Notes under the pieces: generated by a model | The model's input: only the letters and a program-made list of their open reading frames with translations | Databases searched by the model: none | What the model was told of the DNA's origin: nothing | Position numbers and translations under genes: made by a program | Part shown: piece after piece, positions 43,526-52,522 of the stretch | Layout: the number at the start of each line of letters is the position of its first letter | Numbering within the stretch: position 1 is the first letter of the stretch | Origin: Herpetosiphon geysericola | GTDB taxonomy: Bacteria; Chloroflexota; Chloroflexia; Chloroflexales; Herpetosiphonaceae | Reading direction: 5' to 3' | Assembly: GCF_001306135.1 (NCBI RefSeq) | Contig: NZ_LGKP01000005.1 | Location: 85,240-149,239 of the forward strand | Length of the DNA stretch: 64,000 nt

Positions 43526-44511
43526 ACAGACGACTCCTTCGACTCCTTGCGATCAAGGGTGGGCAACACATGCTCCCCAAAGGCATGCAGGAACGGTAAT
43601 TGTTCCTGATTAACATTGTGGATATAAATCCGGTCAAAGCCAAGCTCAATATCTTGCTGCAACCATTCGCGATGCTGGCCCAAATCTGCCGAGATGCGAA
43701 TATGCTCTAGCAGTTTTTCGCGCGGAATTAAATCGACCAATTGATCGAACTGGCTGGGCATGCGCAATTCGGTGCTGATGGTGCTTGGCAAGGCTGCATT
43801 GCGCCATTGATCATACGCGCCTGCTAGAGCCGCCTCATAGGTTGGCGCATACGACGTTTGAGCTTGCAAAAAGATTGGTTTATGTTCGCCGCCATTGCTG
43901 CGAAAGGCCTCGATAAAGGCCTGTTGCTGATCAAGCGGTTTATGCACTGTAATAATGCCGTCGGCCCAACTGGCAACCCATGCCGCCGTTTCAGGCGTAA
44001 TTGCTGCACCCAGCAGCAGCGGCGGTTTGGCTGGGCGCGTATACAAATAAGCTTCATCAACTTGAATTGCCGCGCCTGCATACGAGACGGTTTCGCCCGC
44101 CCAAAGTGCCCGAATGACTTCAACACACTCCAAAAGGCGGGCGTTGCGTTCAGCTTTGGCTGGCCAGCGTTGCCCAGTGATGTGCTCGTTCATCAGCTGG
44201 CCAGAGCCAAAGGCACACCACAAACGCTCGGGAAACATGGCAGCAAGGGTGGCTGCTGCTTGGGCAATAATCACTGGATGGTAGCGCTGGCCTGGTGCAT
44301 TGACCATGCCAAACGAGAGTGTCGTTGCTTGCATGGCTGCGCCAAGCCACGACCAGACAAACCCGCTTTGGCCTTGGCGTGCGCTCCACGGAGCCAAATG
44401 ATCGGAGGCCATAACGCCCGTAAAACCAGCTGTCGCAGCAACCTGTACATAGTGCAATAAGGCTTGCGGGGTAAATTGTTCATGCGAAGCGTGATAGCCA
44501 ATTTGAACCAC
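43522..44511 (-). CDS. LLM-class flavin-dependent oxidoreductase
   Basis: This 329-residue luciferase-like TIM-barrel enzyme uses F420 or FMN: ASDHLAPWSARQGQSGFVWSWLG, LSFGMVNAPGQRYHP and AFGSGQLMNEHITG match the TIGR03885/TIGR03557-type subgroup. The product is a hydride-transfer enzyme; the substrate may be a sugar phosphate or alcohol. It is coupled to the glycosidase by a 4-base overlap, suggesting one sugar-processing pathway. The region upstream holds a 22-bp hairpin shared with the end of the dehydrogenase gene. Confidence 0.88.
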   Translation of the reverse strand: MVQIGYHASHEQFTPQALLHYVQVAATAGFTGVMASDHLAPWSARQGQSGFVWSWLGAAMQATTLSFGMVNAPGQRYHPVIIAQAAATLAAMFPERLWCAFGSGQLMNEHITGQRWPAKAERNARLLECVEVIRALWAGETVSYAGAAIQVDEAYLYTRPAKPPLLLGAAITPETAAWVASWADGIITVHKPLDQQQAFIEAFRSNGGEHKPIFLQAQTSYAPTYEAALAGAYDQWRNAALPSTISTELRMPSQFDQLVDLIPREKLLEHIRISADLGQHREWLQQDIELGFDRIYIHNVNQEQLPFLHAFGEHVLPTLDRKESKESSV

Positions 44512-44527
44512 AAATCGCTCCTTCTCG

Positions 44528-44574
44528 ATATATGATCACGTTCTAAGCCCAAGGCTTAGAACGTGATCATATAT
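44528..44574 (-). terminator. 22-bp perfect hairpin spanning the stop of the dehydrogenase gene
   Basis: 44528-44549 is exactly complementary to 44553-44574 with a 3-nt loop. On the minus strand the left arm contains the last six codons and the stop (44556) of the zinc dehydrogenase gene. It lies 17 bases before the LLM gene start, so it may attenuate transcription or process the message between the two genes. Confidence 0.65.
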
Positions 44575-45722
44575 TTGATGCTTTGGTTTTCCTTGGTGCG
44601 AAACTGCTCGTAGGCCTCAGGCACTTCGTCAAGGCCAATGCGATGGCTAACGATAAACGAAGGATCGATCTTGCCGCTAGTAATGAGGTCGAGCAGCGGT
44701 TCGAGGTAGCGTTGGACGTGAGTTTGGCCCATTTTGAAAGTCAGACCCTTGCCAAAGGCCGCCCCAATTGGCATTTTGTCGATCAAGCCACCATATACGC
44801 CAGGAATTGAGACCGTGCCACCTTTGCGACAGGCCATAATTGCTTGACGTAATGCGGTAGGACGGTCGCTTTGTAAGCGGACAAATTGCTTGGCTTTATC
44901 GTATAGCGCATCAAGGCCATACCCATGGGCTTCCATCCCAACTGCATCAATACAGGCATCAGGCCCACGACCGCTGGTCAAGGTTTTGAGCACTTCATCA
45001 ACATCAGCATCTGCATAATTGACTGGAATAGCGCCAGCATTGCGCGCTAGTTCGAGCCGTTCAGGAAAGCGATCGATCGCAATCACCTGTTTGGCGCCAA
45101 GTAAGATGGCCGAGCGAATCGCAAATTGGCCAACAGGGCCACAGCCCCACACCGCAACTGTATCGTTCTCGCCGATGTTGCAATTTTCTGCCGCCATGTA
45201 GCCAGTCGGAAAAATATCGCTCAAGAACAGCACTTGATCATCGCGCCAGCCTGTTGGCACTTTAAGCGGGCCAACATCGCCATACGGCACCCGCACATAC
45301 TCTGCTTGGCCACCAGCATAGCCGCCAAATAGATGCGAATAGCCGAATAAGCCTGCTGGTGAAGCGCCATAGACTGCCTTGGCTGCATCAGCGTTGGGGT
45401 TCGATTCATCGCATGCCGACCATAAATCGCGTTCGCAGAAGAAACAATGGCCGCAGGAAATGGTAAATGGCACAACGACCCGCTCGCCAAGCGCCAGATT
45501 TTTGACTTCTGAGCCAACTTCGACGATCTCGCCCATAAATTCATGGCCTAGAATATCGCCCTCTTTCATTGATGGGATGTAGCCATCGTAGAGGTGCAAG
45601 TCGGAACCACAAATTGCGCTCGCGGTGATTTTTAGAATAATATCGCGAGGATGTTCGATCTTTGGATCGGGCACAGTATCAATTCGGACATCGTGGACTC
45701 CATGCCAACAAGCAGCTTTCAT
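44556..45722 (-). CDS. Zinc-dependent alcohol dehydrogenase (formaldehyde-dehydrogenase-like)
   Basis: This 388-residue medium-chain dehydrogenase has catalytic zinc ligands in [11 protein letters not shown] and [10 protein letters not shown], structural zinc in [18 protein letters not shown], and an NAD site in [14 protein letters not shown]. Insertions such as [20 protein letters not shown] are typical of the glutathione-independent formaldehyde-dehydrogenase-like (threonine-dehydrogenase-like) branch. The ATG at 45722 has AAGGAG upstream. It probably detoxifies aldehydes in this stress-type region. Confidence 0.92.
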   Translation of the reverse strand: MKAACWHGVHDVRIDTVPDPKIEHPRDIILKITASAICGSDLHLYDGYIPSMKEGDILGHEFMGEIVEVGSEVKNLALGERVVVPFTISCGHCFFCERDLWSACDESNPNADAAKAVYGASPAGLFGYSHLFGGYAGGQAEYVRVPYGDVGPLKVPTGWRDDQVLFLSDIFPTGYMAAENCNIGENDTVAVWGCGPVGQFAIRSAILLGAKQVIAIDRFPERLELARNAGAIPVNYADADVDEVLKTLTSGRGPDACIDAVGMEAHGYGLDALYDKAKQFVRLQSDRPTALRQAIMACRKGGTVSIPGVYGGLIDKMPIGAAFGKGLTFKMGQTHVQRYLEPLLDLITSGKIDPSFIVSHRIGLDEVPEAYEQFRTKENQSIKYMITF

Positions 45723-46173
45723 CACATACTCCTTCCGTATCTAGACGATGTGCTTGCAAATCGCAAGATCTGTTCCCAAATCGCTACTTTGTGTCCGTCG
45801 CGGTTACGATGCAAGGAGTCGGGAATCAGAGGCTAGGGATCGGTATTCTATCTAGTTCTCCTATGCTTCCCCAACCTTCGCGTACTTTGCGGTTGCTCTG
45901 CTCCCGATCCCTGACAACCAATCCCCAAAGCCTGTTTCGCCATCCTTCCGTCCCGCCGGCGGGAGACGCAGGGGGTTTTCATCCCCCTGCACCCCCTAAT
46001 ATTTAGGCGTTGGATTGTTATCGCGTTTTCTCAATCCCCAACCTTCGCGGTTTCGTATGCCTGCTCCCTGACACCTAGCCCCTGCTCATATAAACCCCGA
46101 TAGCCAAAAGCCAAGAGCCTGAAGCCAATTTCCCTTCACGGTTGCGTATCCCTGACCTCTGGCCACTAGCCCA
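45723..46173. other. 450-bp intergenic region with GC-rich palindromes and degenerate repeats
   Basis: There is no gene here. It contains TCCCGCCGGCGGGA (45951-45964, perfect palindrome), the hairpin GCAGGGGG/CCCCCTGC (45968-45975 with 45983-45990) and three degenerate copies of a unit like AACCTTCGCG...TTGCG...TCCCTGAC, near 45874, 46038 and 46131. These resemble small intergenic repeat families. Confidence 0.55.
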
Positions 46174-46518
46174 TCAACCCTGATTAACTGCTTGTTGATC
46201 GGGATTGGCAGCAGCATTTTTTTGGGCATAACGCACACCGTGATAGAGCGAAAATAAGCGCCGTGCGATGGTAATGAACTCAACTTGACGCACATGATCG
46301 TCTGAGGCAGGAGCCTCAACCGCGTGGCGACTGACCCGATCGGCAAATTGCACCAAGAGCTGTTGATATTCGGGCAGTAGCTCCATGACGCGCATCGTAT
46401 TCATTGGAAGGATTGCCTGATAGGCTGATTGCAAACGTTCGTCGAGCGAACCAGTACCTTCTGCCAAGGCTTGGATCGCCTGAAATAGGCAGGATTCTTC
46501 ATGCTGATAGTGTTCCAT
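46174..46518 (-). CDS. Hypothetical helical protein, 114 aa
   Basis: I do not recognise a family. The 114 residues are almost wholly helical (LQSAYQAILPMNTMRVMELLPEYQQLLVQFADRVSRH), soluble and His/Glu-rich, with AAAGGAA before the ATG. It lies 39 bp downstream of a DUF892 ferritin-like gene on the same strand and is probably cotranscribed, so a role in the same stress response is a guess. Confidence 0.65.
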   Translation of the reverse strand: MEHYQHEESCLFQAIQALAEGTGSLDERLQSAYQAILPMNTMRVMELLPEYQQLLVQFADRVSRHAVEAPASDDHVRQVEFITIARRLFSLYHGVRYAQKNAAANPDQQAVNQG

Positions 46519-46556
46519 CGGTGTTCCTTTCGCGTAGATGCTCCGCCAACGCGGAG

Positions 46557-47057
46557 TTATGCGCCAAGGCTACGGGCATGCTCTTGCTCAAGGTAGTGTT
46601 GGGTCAGCATAGGAATTTGCTCGGCCAGCCATTGGGCCATTGCTTGTTCATCTGCAAGAATTTCTTGGCAGGCACTGGCGAGCTGTTGGTCACCAATGAT
46701 TTGGGCGCTGGCAAGCAACGAGGTATAGCAGGCAATCTCAAATTGCTCGCTGGCATAATCGCTCAACGCATTTTTAACGATGGTATCGGCGGCCAAAGCC
46801 ATTGGCACTTCTTTGGCCATGCCGCTGAGGTTGGCCATGCCCGCCTTAAGGAGCGAAGGGTCATCGCCCAAGCGTTCAAGGCACGCCTTAACTAAATCAG
46901 CATGGCGCTCAGTTTCGGCAATATGTTGCTCAATGCGGCTGTGGGCTGCTGGCAGCTGCTCAAGATCATGCGCATGTTTCTTGAGCGCAGGGATTAATGA
47001 TGTTTCAAGGGCATAGGCATCTTTGAGCCAGCCAATGACAGTTGCTTGATGTGACAT
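46557..47057 (-). CDS. DUF892 / YciE-type ferritin-like protein
   Basis: This 166-residue four-helix-bundle protein begins QATVIGWLKDAYALETSLIPALKKHA and contains Glu/His pairs in HSRIEQHIAETERHADLVKACLE and EQFEIACYTSLLASAQ that could bind a dinuclear metal centre. YciE/YciF-like proteins are general-stress proteins; structure is ferritin-like, function open. GGAGG precedes the ATG at 47057. A second DUF892 protein lies at 51275. Confidence 0.9.
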   Translation of the reverse strand: MSHQATVIGWLKDAYALETSLIPALKKHAHDLEQLPAAHSRIEQHIAETERHADLVKACLERLGDDPSLLKAGMANLSGMAKEVPMALAADTIVKNALSDYASEQFEIACYTSLLASAQIIGDQQLASACQEILADEQAMAQWLAEQIPMLTQHYLEQEHARSLGA

Positions 47058-47294
47058 TCGTTCCTCCTTTAATCGCATTTTCGACACTCTTGATTAAAGC
47101 CTACCTGAGCAGTAGGCCAAAAACATTAGGCATTTGCCTAATAGCTGGTTGGCTTGCTCGCCCATACAACCGTGCAAGCGCCTAAGACGTGCGGCTTGAT
47201 TAGTACGAGGCTCGTAGCTAGACATGTGGGCGTGAGACCTTGATGCTCGCTATAGTGGAGGCATCCGATTAAGTACCGCAAAACGGAGGCTGTG

Positions 47295-47417
47295 ATGGAT
47301 CTTGCAGAAGCAATTATTGCTGGGCTTGAGCACATCGTTGTGAAGCTCTTAATTGGGATGTGCTGTTGGCTGCTTGTGGCATGTAGCTATATTGCCTGGT
47401 TGCTCATTAATTGGTAG
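47295..47417 (+). CDS. Small single-span membrane protein, 40 aa
   Basis: A short gene missed by length filters. It runs from ATG 47295 to TAG 47417 with GGAGG 5 bases upstream. The product is mostly one membrane helix (VKLLIGMCCWLLVACSYIAWLLI) after an amphipathic start MDLAEAIIAGLEHIV, ending NW. It lies 12 bp before a DUF2243 membrane protein on the same strand, with which it is probably cotranscribed. Function unknown. Confidence 0.6.
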   Translation: MDLAEAIIAGLEHIVVKLLIGMCCWLLVACSYIAWLLINW

Positions 47418-47429
47418 GAAGGAATTAAT

Positions 47430-47843
47430 ATGCTTGCTTATTCGCAACGTGTGCACGTTGAGCAATCAACAATTAAGCCAATTATCCTTTTGGGTGTTGC
47501 CTTGGGTGGCATGGTTGATGGAATCGTCTTACACCAGTTGCTTCAGTGGCATCATATGGTCAGTCATCCAACCCCAACCATTGCGCAATTTAAATGGATG
47601 GTTTGGGCCGATGGTCTGTTTCATGGCGCAACCTATCTACTCTTATTAATCAGTGGAGTTTGGATTTGGCGCGTGCTACTACGCCACTCCTTGCCATGGC
47701 CAACGCACCAGATTATTGGCGGCTTGCTCAGCGGTTGGGGGTTATTTAATCTGCTTGAGGTTGGTGTGGGGAGACTTGATGCTCGTTGGTGGCATGGTGC
47801 TGTTGCGCAAAGCCAGTCAGCCAGCCTAAGCGGGTTGGCGTAG
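47430..47843 (+). CDS. DUF2243 membrane protein
   Basis: This 137-residue integral membrane protein carries the family block LLGVALGGMVDGIVLHQLLQWHHM followed by WADGLFHGATYLLLLISGVWIW, with His/Asp residues inside membrane helices (DGIVLHQ, DGLFHG) that could bind metal or haem. Four membrane spans are expected. AAGGA precedes the ATG. Function is undescribed as far as I know; DUF2243 genes are common near stress and copper genes. Confidence 0.85.
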   Translation: MLAYSQRVHVEQSTIKPIILLGVALGGMVDGIVLHQLLQWHHMVSHPTPTIAQFKWMVWADGLFHGATYLLLLISGVWIWRVLLRHSLPWPTHQIIGGLLSGWGLFNLLEVGVGRLDARWWHGAVAQSQSASLSGLA

Positions 47844-48107
47844 CACTTGGCTCGCAACAGAATGTATATAGTGAACAGATTTAACGCATTAGAAAGCGCT
47901 AAATCTGTGCTTATCCACACGGAACTAGCTCGATCGTTTTGGCACGATTAGGGCATGTGACCAAAAACAAGGCCATGGTTTGGGCCGAAGATTGTTCCAG
48001 TGCTCATTGTTTGGGTGAGATGGCTGCGCTAAAGTGAATTCACGAGTTGAAGGTTAGTGTGACGGGCCTTCCCAAGAGCAGGAATGCACGTGTATAAGGA
48101 GGATTCA

Positions 48108-48527
48108 ATGGCGAATCAAAACCAAAACCAAGAACGCGGCTTTGCTGCAATGGACGAAGACAAGCAACGGGAAATTGCCAGCAAGGGTGGCCGCGCCGCG
48201 CATGAGCAAGGCACCGCCCATGAATTCACCGCAGAAGAAGCGCGCGAAGCTGGCCGCAAAGGTGGCCAAGCATCGCATGGTGACCAAGCGAGCCAAAGTA
48301 GCCAAGGTAATCAGGGCGGCGGCAACCAAGGTGGCGGTTCTGGTCAAGGCCAAAGTGGTGGCCAAGGCGGTCAGGGCAGCAATCAAGATGACCGTGGTGG
48401 CAATCAAGGCGGCGGCCAAGGTCAAAGTGGTGACCAAGGTGGTAATCAAGGCGGCCAAAGTGATCAGGCCCAAAGTGGCCAAGGCAACCAAGGTGGCCAA
48501 GGCGACCGCGGCAACCGCGACCGTTAA
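48108..48527 (+). CDS. KGG-motif general stress protein (GsiB-like)
   Basis: This 139-residue hydrophilic protein has GFAAMDEDKQREIASKGG and AREAGRKGG, the KGG repeats of GsiB/ConF-like stress proteins; after residue 60 it becomes a low-complexity Gly/Gln/Asn/Ser tail with SGQGNQGGQ-type repeats. AAGGAGG precedes the ATG at 48108. It is likely a desiccation or osmotic protectant. The long tail is far more repetitive than in Bacillus GsiB and may be prone to length variation. Confidence 0.88.
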   Translation: MANQNQNQERGFAAMDEDKQREIASKGGRAAHEQGTAHEFTAEEAREAGRKGGQASHGDQASQSSQGNQGGGNQGGGSGQGQSGGQGGQGSNQDDRGGNQGGGQGQSGDQGGNQGGQSDQAQSGQGNQGGQGDRGNRDR

Positions 48528-48572
48528 TCCCAAGACTCTACTGTTATCCTAACTCCTTTAACTCCTTTGTGT

Positions 48573-48605
48573 GCCCCGCTGAAAAGCCTTCAGAATTAGC
48601 GGGGC
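48573..48605 (+). terminator. Terminator of the KGG gene
   Basis: GCCCCGCT (48573-48580) pairs with AGCGGGGC (48598-48605); loop of 17 nt, weak AT tail. Confidence 0.65.
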
Positions 48606-48703
48606 GCATTATTTGGGTGCTTGGCATAGCTGTTGCTATCTTGTAGCATCTGCTGTGTTATGAACACAGCGCTACTGCCCAAGTAGGCTAAAGGATAGCA
48701 AGA

Positions 48704-49356
48704 ATGATGATTCGCATTTTGCTTGCCGATGATCACGCGGTGGTGCGAGCTGGATTACGCGCCTTGATTGAAAACGAACATGATATGGTTGTGGTTGGCG
48801 AGGCCAGCTCTGGGAGCGAGGTTGTACCCTTAGCCCAGCGTTTAAATCCAACGATTTTGCTATGCCTGAAATGCATGGCATGCAGGTCACATCATCGGTT
48901 CTCGACGATAATCCAGCAATTTGGGTTTTGACCCTCAGTGCCTATGAAGATCGCAGCTATCTGCGTGAGCTGATTCGGCGTGGTGCCTCTGGCTATGTGC
49001 TCAAACGCGCCGCCTCGGAAACCTTGATTCAGGCCATTCGGGCAATTGCCATGGATGGTTTATATTTTGACCCAGCGCTTACGCCTTATTTGACCTCGAC
49101 AGCAACGAGCGCACCGCTCAATCAGTATCTTGATGAACTAAGCCTATTAAGCGATCGCGAAACCGCAGTGTTACAACTGATTGCCCAAGGTTATACCAAT
49201 AAAGAAATTGCTTTTCAACTTGATTTAAGTGTGAAAACCGTCGAAACCTATAAAATGCGCGGCATGAAAAAGCTTAACTTGAATAGCAGGGTCGATTTGG
49301 TGCGCTATGCATTGCTGGTTGGCTGGCTGCAAGCCAATGAAACCATGTCAGGCTAA
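48704..49356 (+). pseudogene. NarL/FixJ-family response regulator with frameshift
   Basis: The gene starts IRILLADDHAVVRAGLRALIEN (48704 frame) and continues from about 48853 in another frame as DFAMPEMHGMQVT to the C-terminal HTH (LSDRETAVLQLIAQGYTNKEIAFQLDLSVKTVETY, LuxR type). At the joint, the expected segment between NPT and DFAMPEM (roughly ILLL) is missing. Adding 13 bases restores the frame and the missing residues, so loss of one copy of a short direct repeat is the simplest cause. The phosphoacceptor Asp survives at 48853-48855. As read, the protein is broken; an assembly error is possible. Confidence 0.8.
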
Positions 49357-49595
49357 TCCTGACAGCATGGCGGGGATTTCCTGACAGACATCTACGAGCA
49401 ACGATCGTATACTAAACATAATGATAGCAGCCAAACCAGCATCATCGTTGATCTGCTCTTCTGCACACTCTTTCCCCTACTCGTACAAAAATCCATGTAC
49501 TGGTTATTATGCCCCGAGTCTGCATATTGGAACTCCGCATTGGCGCACTGTTCGCATGAAAATACTGCTTGCTGCTGAATTCCAGGGAACTCGCT

Positions 49596-50753
49596 ATGCT
49601 CACCCATCAGACTCCGCTTGCCGCACCAGCGCTTGCATTTCAGCATGTTTCTGCGTTAGTTAGCCATTTAGCGCAGCTTTTCGATGGCACAGTAACCGTC
49701 ATTGATGACACGAAAACGATCTTAGCAACAGCCCCAAGCCCGCTTGGGAATGATACTCAGCACCATAGTTGCCAATTGCCAGTGCTCATTAATGGTCGGC
49801 TTGGCACATTAATTATTGGTACGCTCCATGCCACTGATTTACCTTCATTAACGATGCTCTATCGCTTAATCGATCACGTTTGTCGGAGCGATATTCATGA
49901 TTCAGCGCCAACCAGTTATCGCTTCGATCCGGCAATACCTGCGTATGCACCGCTGTTGCAACGACCAACCTTTGCGGTTGAGGAGTATCCTGCTGCCCAA
50001 CAATTTCGCTACGATCAAGCCTATTATTTGTTGATGATTCGGCTAGGCGCGAGCGACCAAGCGGCCGACCTTGCTCCCAGCAATCAACAAACCTTCGATG
50101 GTGTGCGCCTGATGACCCAGCATCTTGACCAAATTCTTGGCGAGCCACACGGCTGGATGCGCTTTTCGACCACGCCAAGCGAACTGGTTATTTTGATCGA
50201 ATCGCAGCGTGTTAGTCACTATCGCTCAGCCGATCCATGCTGCCAGCACGCAGCATGTTGTTGTCCCATTCAAACGGTTGCCAACCACATTTTCGAGCGT
50301 ATGAGTGCCTTGCTCAACGCCGAAATTCGGATTGGGATTGCGCGCGAACAAGCTGATCATACCACTGTCACCAAGGCCTATGCAGAAGCACAGTTGATTA
50401 TTCAGATTGGCTCGCGTTTTCGACTGCCAGCCCATGCTTGGACGCTTGAAAAACTAGGCCTGTTTGCCTTCTTAGGCAGTGCAGATCAGGCCATTCAGAC
50501 CTCTGTTGCCAATTTGATTTTGGCTCCACTGCTTGCAGAAGCAGATCTGCTGCTGACCTTGCGCAGCTTTATTCAGTTGAATGGCCATAGCAACGAAATT
50601 GCCAGCCAGTTGCATATTCATCGCAATACGCTGAGCTATCGCTTGCACAAAATCCAAGAGTTGACGGGTTATAGCCCCTACAACCTAAGCGATATTGTGG
50701 TGTTCCAAAGTGCTTTGCTCATTTACGAGAACGGGATTGTACCAGCCGCCTAA
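49596..50753 (+). CDS. PucR/CdaR-type transcriptional regulator
   Basis: This 385-residue regulator has an N-terminal sensory part (LAQLFDGTVTVIDDTKTIL, PAS/GAF-like), a central GGDEF-like CdaR region (IRIGIAREQADHTTVTKAYAEAQLII) and the C-terminal HTH_30 motif LRSFIQLNGHSNEIASQLHIHRNTLSYRLHKIQELTG. A Cys/His cluster CCQHAACCCP at about 216-225 is unusual and could bind metal or a redox signal. The start at 49596 has GGGAA upstream. PucR-type regulators control purine, sugar diacid or amino-acid genes; no target is obvious. Confidence 0.85.
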   Translation: MLTHQTPLAAPALAFQHVSALVSHLAQLFDGTVTVIDDTKTILATAPSPLGNDTQHHSCQLPVLINGRLGTLIIGTLHATDLPSLTMLYRLIDHVCRSDIHDSAPTSYRFDPAIPAYAPLLQRPTFAVEEYPAAQQFRYDQAYYLLMIRLGASDQAADLAPSNQQTFDGVRLMTQHLDQILGEPHGWMRFSTTPSELVILIESQRVSHYRSADPCCQHAACCCPIQTVANHIFERMSALLNAEIRIGIAREQADHTTVTKAYAEAQLIIQIGSRFRLPAHAWTLEKLGLFAFLGSADQAIQTSVANLILAPLLAEADLLLTLRSFIQLNGHSNEIASQLHIHRNTLSYRLHKIQELTGYSPYNLSDIVVFQSALLIYENGIVPAA

Positions 50754-50804
50754 GCAGCTGCGATACATACACATTGCAGTGTGTAAACACTGATTGGAGT
50801 TTGT

Positions 50805-51227
50805 ATGGATTATGGCCTTAGCACAAATGCGCATCAATTCGTTGATATTTTGATTATTGATGATGATCGTCCAACCTGTGACTTTTTAACCACCCTCTTG
50901 ACTGCTGCCCGCTATACGGTGCTCGATACCCAGCGCGGGAGCACGGCCTTGGCATTAATTCAGCATTATCAACCGCGCTTAGTAATGATTGACATTCATA
51001 TGCCCGATTGGAATGGGCTTGAGTTTGCCCAGCACTTAAGCATGCAAACTGAGCTAACGCCGTCTATCGTGGTGATGAGTGCCAAACCCTTTCCCAGCGA
51101 ACTTGCCAACCAACCATGGGCCTATGTTGAGAAGCCATTTGATCTGCGTAACTTGCTTCAACACATTGATCGCCTCCTGAATGTACCAGCAGCCCATAAC
51201 CCACCTTGGATGTGGCATGGAACCTAA
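50805..51227 (+). CDS. Stand-alone response-regulator receiver protein
   Basis: This 140-residue protein consists of a receiver domain: acidic residues in DILIIDDDRPTC, phospho-Asp in RLVMIDIHMPDWNG, Lys in YVEKPFDLRNLLQHIDRLL. There is no output domain. It lies 51 bp after the PucR-type gene and 47 bp before a DUF892 gene. Such single-domain receivers act on partner proteins or as phosphate sinks. GGAG precedes the ATG. Confidence 0.9.
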   Translation: MDYGLSTNAHQFVDILIIDDDRPTCDFLTTLLTAARYTVLDTQRGSTALALIQHYQPRLVMIDIHMPDWNGLEFAQHLSMQTELTPSIVVMSAKPFPSELANQPWAYVEKPFDLRNLLQHIDRLLNVPAAHNPPWMWHGT

Positions 51228-51274
51228 CATCGGAGTTATGAATCAATGCCACATCGTGTTGTGAGGAGCCATTT

Positions 51275-51841
51275 ATGCGGGCGTATGCCACCATTCACGA
51301 GCTTTTTTATCATCATTTAGATGAACTGTATGCTGCCGAAAACCAAATTATTTATGCCATATCCAGTGTGCTACCGCAGATCAGCCAGCCAGCCTACCAA
51401 GATGGATTGATCCTCTATCGGGCTGAAGCGTTGCGCCACCGCGATCTGCTGCACGAGGTGTTTGAAGCCTTAGAGCTCCATCCAGCTGACCATGGCTGTT
51501 CCGCAGTCAGGAGCATGCTGGGCGAATTAAACCAGATGCTACGCTGCAATAAACCATCGCTAATTCGCGATCTCGCGCTACTTTCGACGTTTCATCAGCT
51601 CTGTCAATATGTGCTTGGCCAGTATCAATGGCTAGCCCAGTGGGCAGAGCGTGCTAACCAGCTACCCATTGCCCAGATTTGTACCACGATTCAGCAGCAA
51701 AAAACCTATGCGGCGCATATTCTGACCAAGCTGTGCGATCAAGGGCTGCACTTGGGCCTGCCCGAGCAGCTTCAAGCCCAAACGCTTGGTGGTTTTGGGC
51801 AATTGCCCAATCAAGCGCGGCGAAGAAATCAAAAGCGTTAA
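51275..51841 (+). CDS. DUF892 / YciE-type ferritin-like protein (second copy)
   Basis: This 188-residue helical protein begins TIHELFYHHLDELYAAENQIIYAISSVLPQ, the standard start of DUF892, with further helices up to residue 165 and a basic tail (QARRRNQKR). GAGGAG precedes the ATG. It is the second DUF892 protein here, diverged from that at 46557. It is probably in one transcript with the receiver protein upstream. Confidence 0.88.
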   Translation: MRAYATIHELFYHHLDELYAAENQIIYAISSVLPQISQPAYQDGLILYRAEALRHRDLLHEVFEALELHPADHGCSAVRSMLGELNQMLRCNKPSLIRDLALLSTFHQLCQYVLGQYQWLAQWAERANQLPIAQICTTIQQQKTYAAHILTKLCDQGLHLGLPEQLQAQTLGGFGQLPNQARRRNQKR

Positions 51842-51895
51842 GCACTTGCCCGATCACAACCGCTGCCCCGCCAACTATCATAGATCCAACAGCGT

Positions 51896-51941
51896 TGACT
51901 CACTCCCAGCGCATCCCAACCACAGCGGGAACAACGTTGGG
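51896..51941 (+). terminator. Weak terminator-like inverted repeat
   Basis: GACTCACTCCCA near 51896 and TGGGAGTGACT near 51938 pair with one mismatch over a long loop; possible terminator of the DUF892 gene. Confidence 0.35.
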
Positions 51942-51980
51942 AGTGACTAAAATCGACGCTTCTTGTTAGGAGGATGAATT

Positions 51981-52358
51981 ATGCAGGCTCTGCGTTTTTT
52001 TCAGTGCGCACTTTGCTGTGCACTGCTACTTGGATTAATGGGTTGCGGTGAAAGCGCAACCATAACCAGTGTTGCAACCCAAGGTGGCGAAACCGCTGTC
52101 AGTAGCGTTATCCCAACGTCGGATGGCGAAGCAGTGGCAACCCCAACAACCATGCAAGTTGGCGAGGGAACGCCATGCCCAAGTAATGCGACCTTTCCCC
52201 CTGGCGGTAATTCAACAACCGCCACCATTCAATCGGCCACCAACGTGCCCGCTACCACAACCTTGGGTGCGATGACGGATATTCCGCTTGGCACAACGAT
52301 TCCCAATGATCCATGTATTCAGTTGCCAGCAGATGCCCAATCAAGCCCAACTCCCTAA
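51981..52358 (+). CDS. Small Thr/Pro-rich lipoprotein
   Basis: This 125-residue lipoprotein has signal peptide FFQCALCCALLLGLMGC with lipobox LMGC, then a Thr/Ala/Ser-rich region (TATIQSATNVPATTTLGAM) without a folded domain I can name. AGGAGG precedes the ATG. It is likely a surface-anchored spacer protein; function unknown. Two Cys residues (TPCPSN, NDPCIQ) may pair. Confidence 0.75.
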   Translation: MQALRFFQCALCCALLLGLMGCGESATITSVATQGGETAVSSVIPTSDGEAVATPTTMQVGEGTPCPSNATFPPGGNSTTATIQSATNVPATTTLGAMTDIPLGTTIPNDPCIQLPADAQSSPTP

Positions 52359-52522
52359 ACCTACCTATGATTGGCTACGACTGAAATGCTTGTCTGGGTG
52401 ATCTGCGGCATCCGAGGCTCAATGGCATAGCGCTTGAATACACAGGTGAGATCGCAGATACTAGTCCTTGTTTCGGTATGATGGGGCAAAATCTGTTTCC
52501 GATAGCCGATAGTGAGGAACTC

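Noticed and set aside
45951..45990. GC-rich palindromes as a possible tRNA or rRNA fragment
   Set aside because: There is no cloverleaf or conserved rRNA block; they are best seen as intergenic repeats.
48301..48527. Repeats of the KGG tail as a possible CRISPR or tandem array
   Set aside because: They are coding low-complexity Gly/Gln/Asn repeats without spacers.
48105..48533. 142-residue minus-strand frame opposite the KGG protein
   Set aside because: Its Ala/Thr/Leu repeats are just the complement of the Gly/Gln-rich tail.
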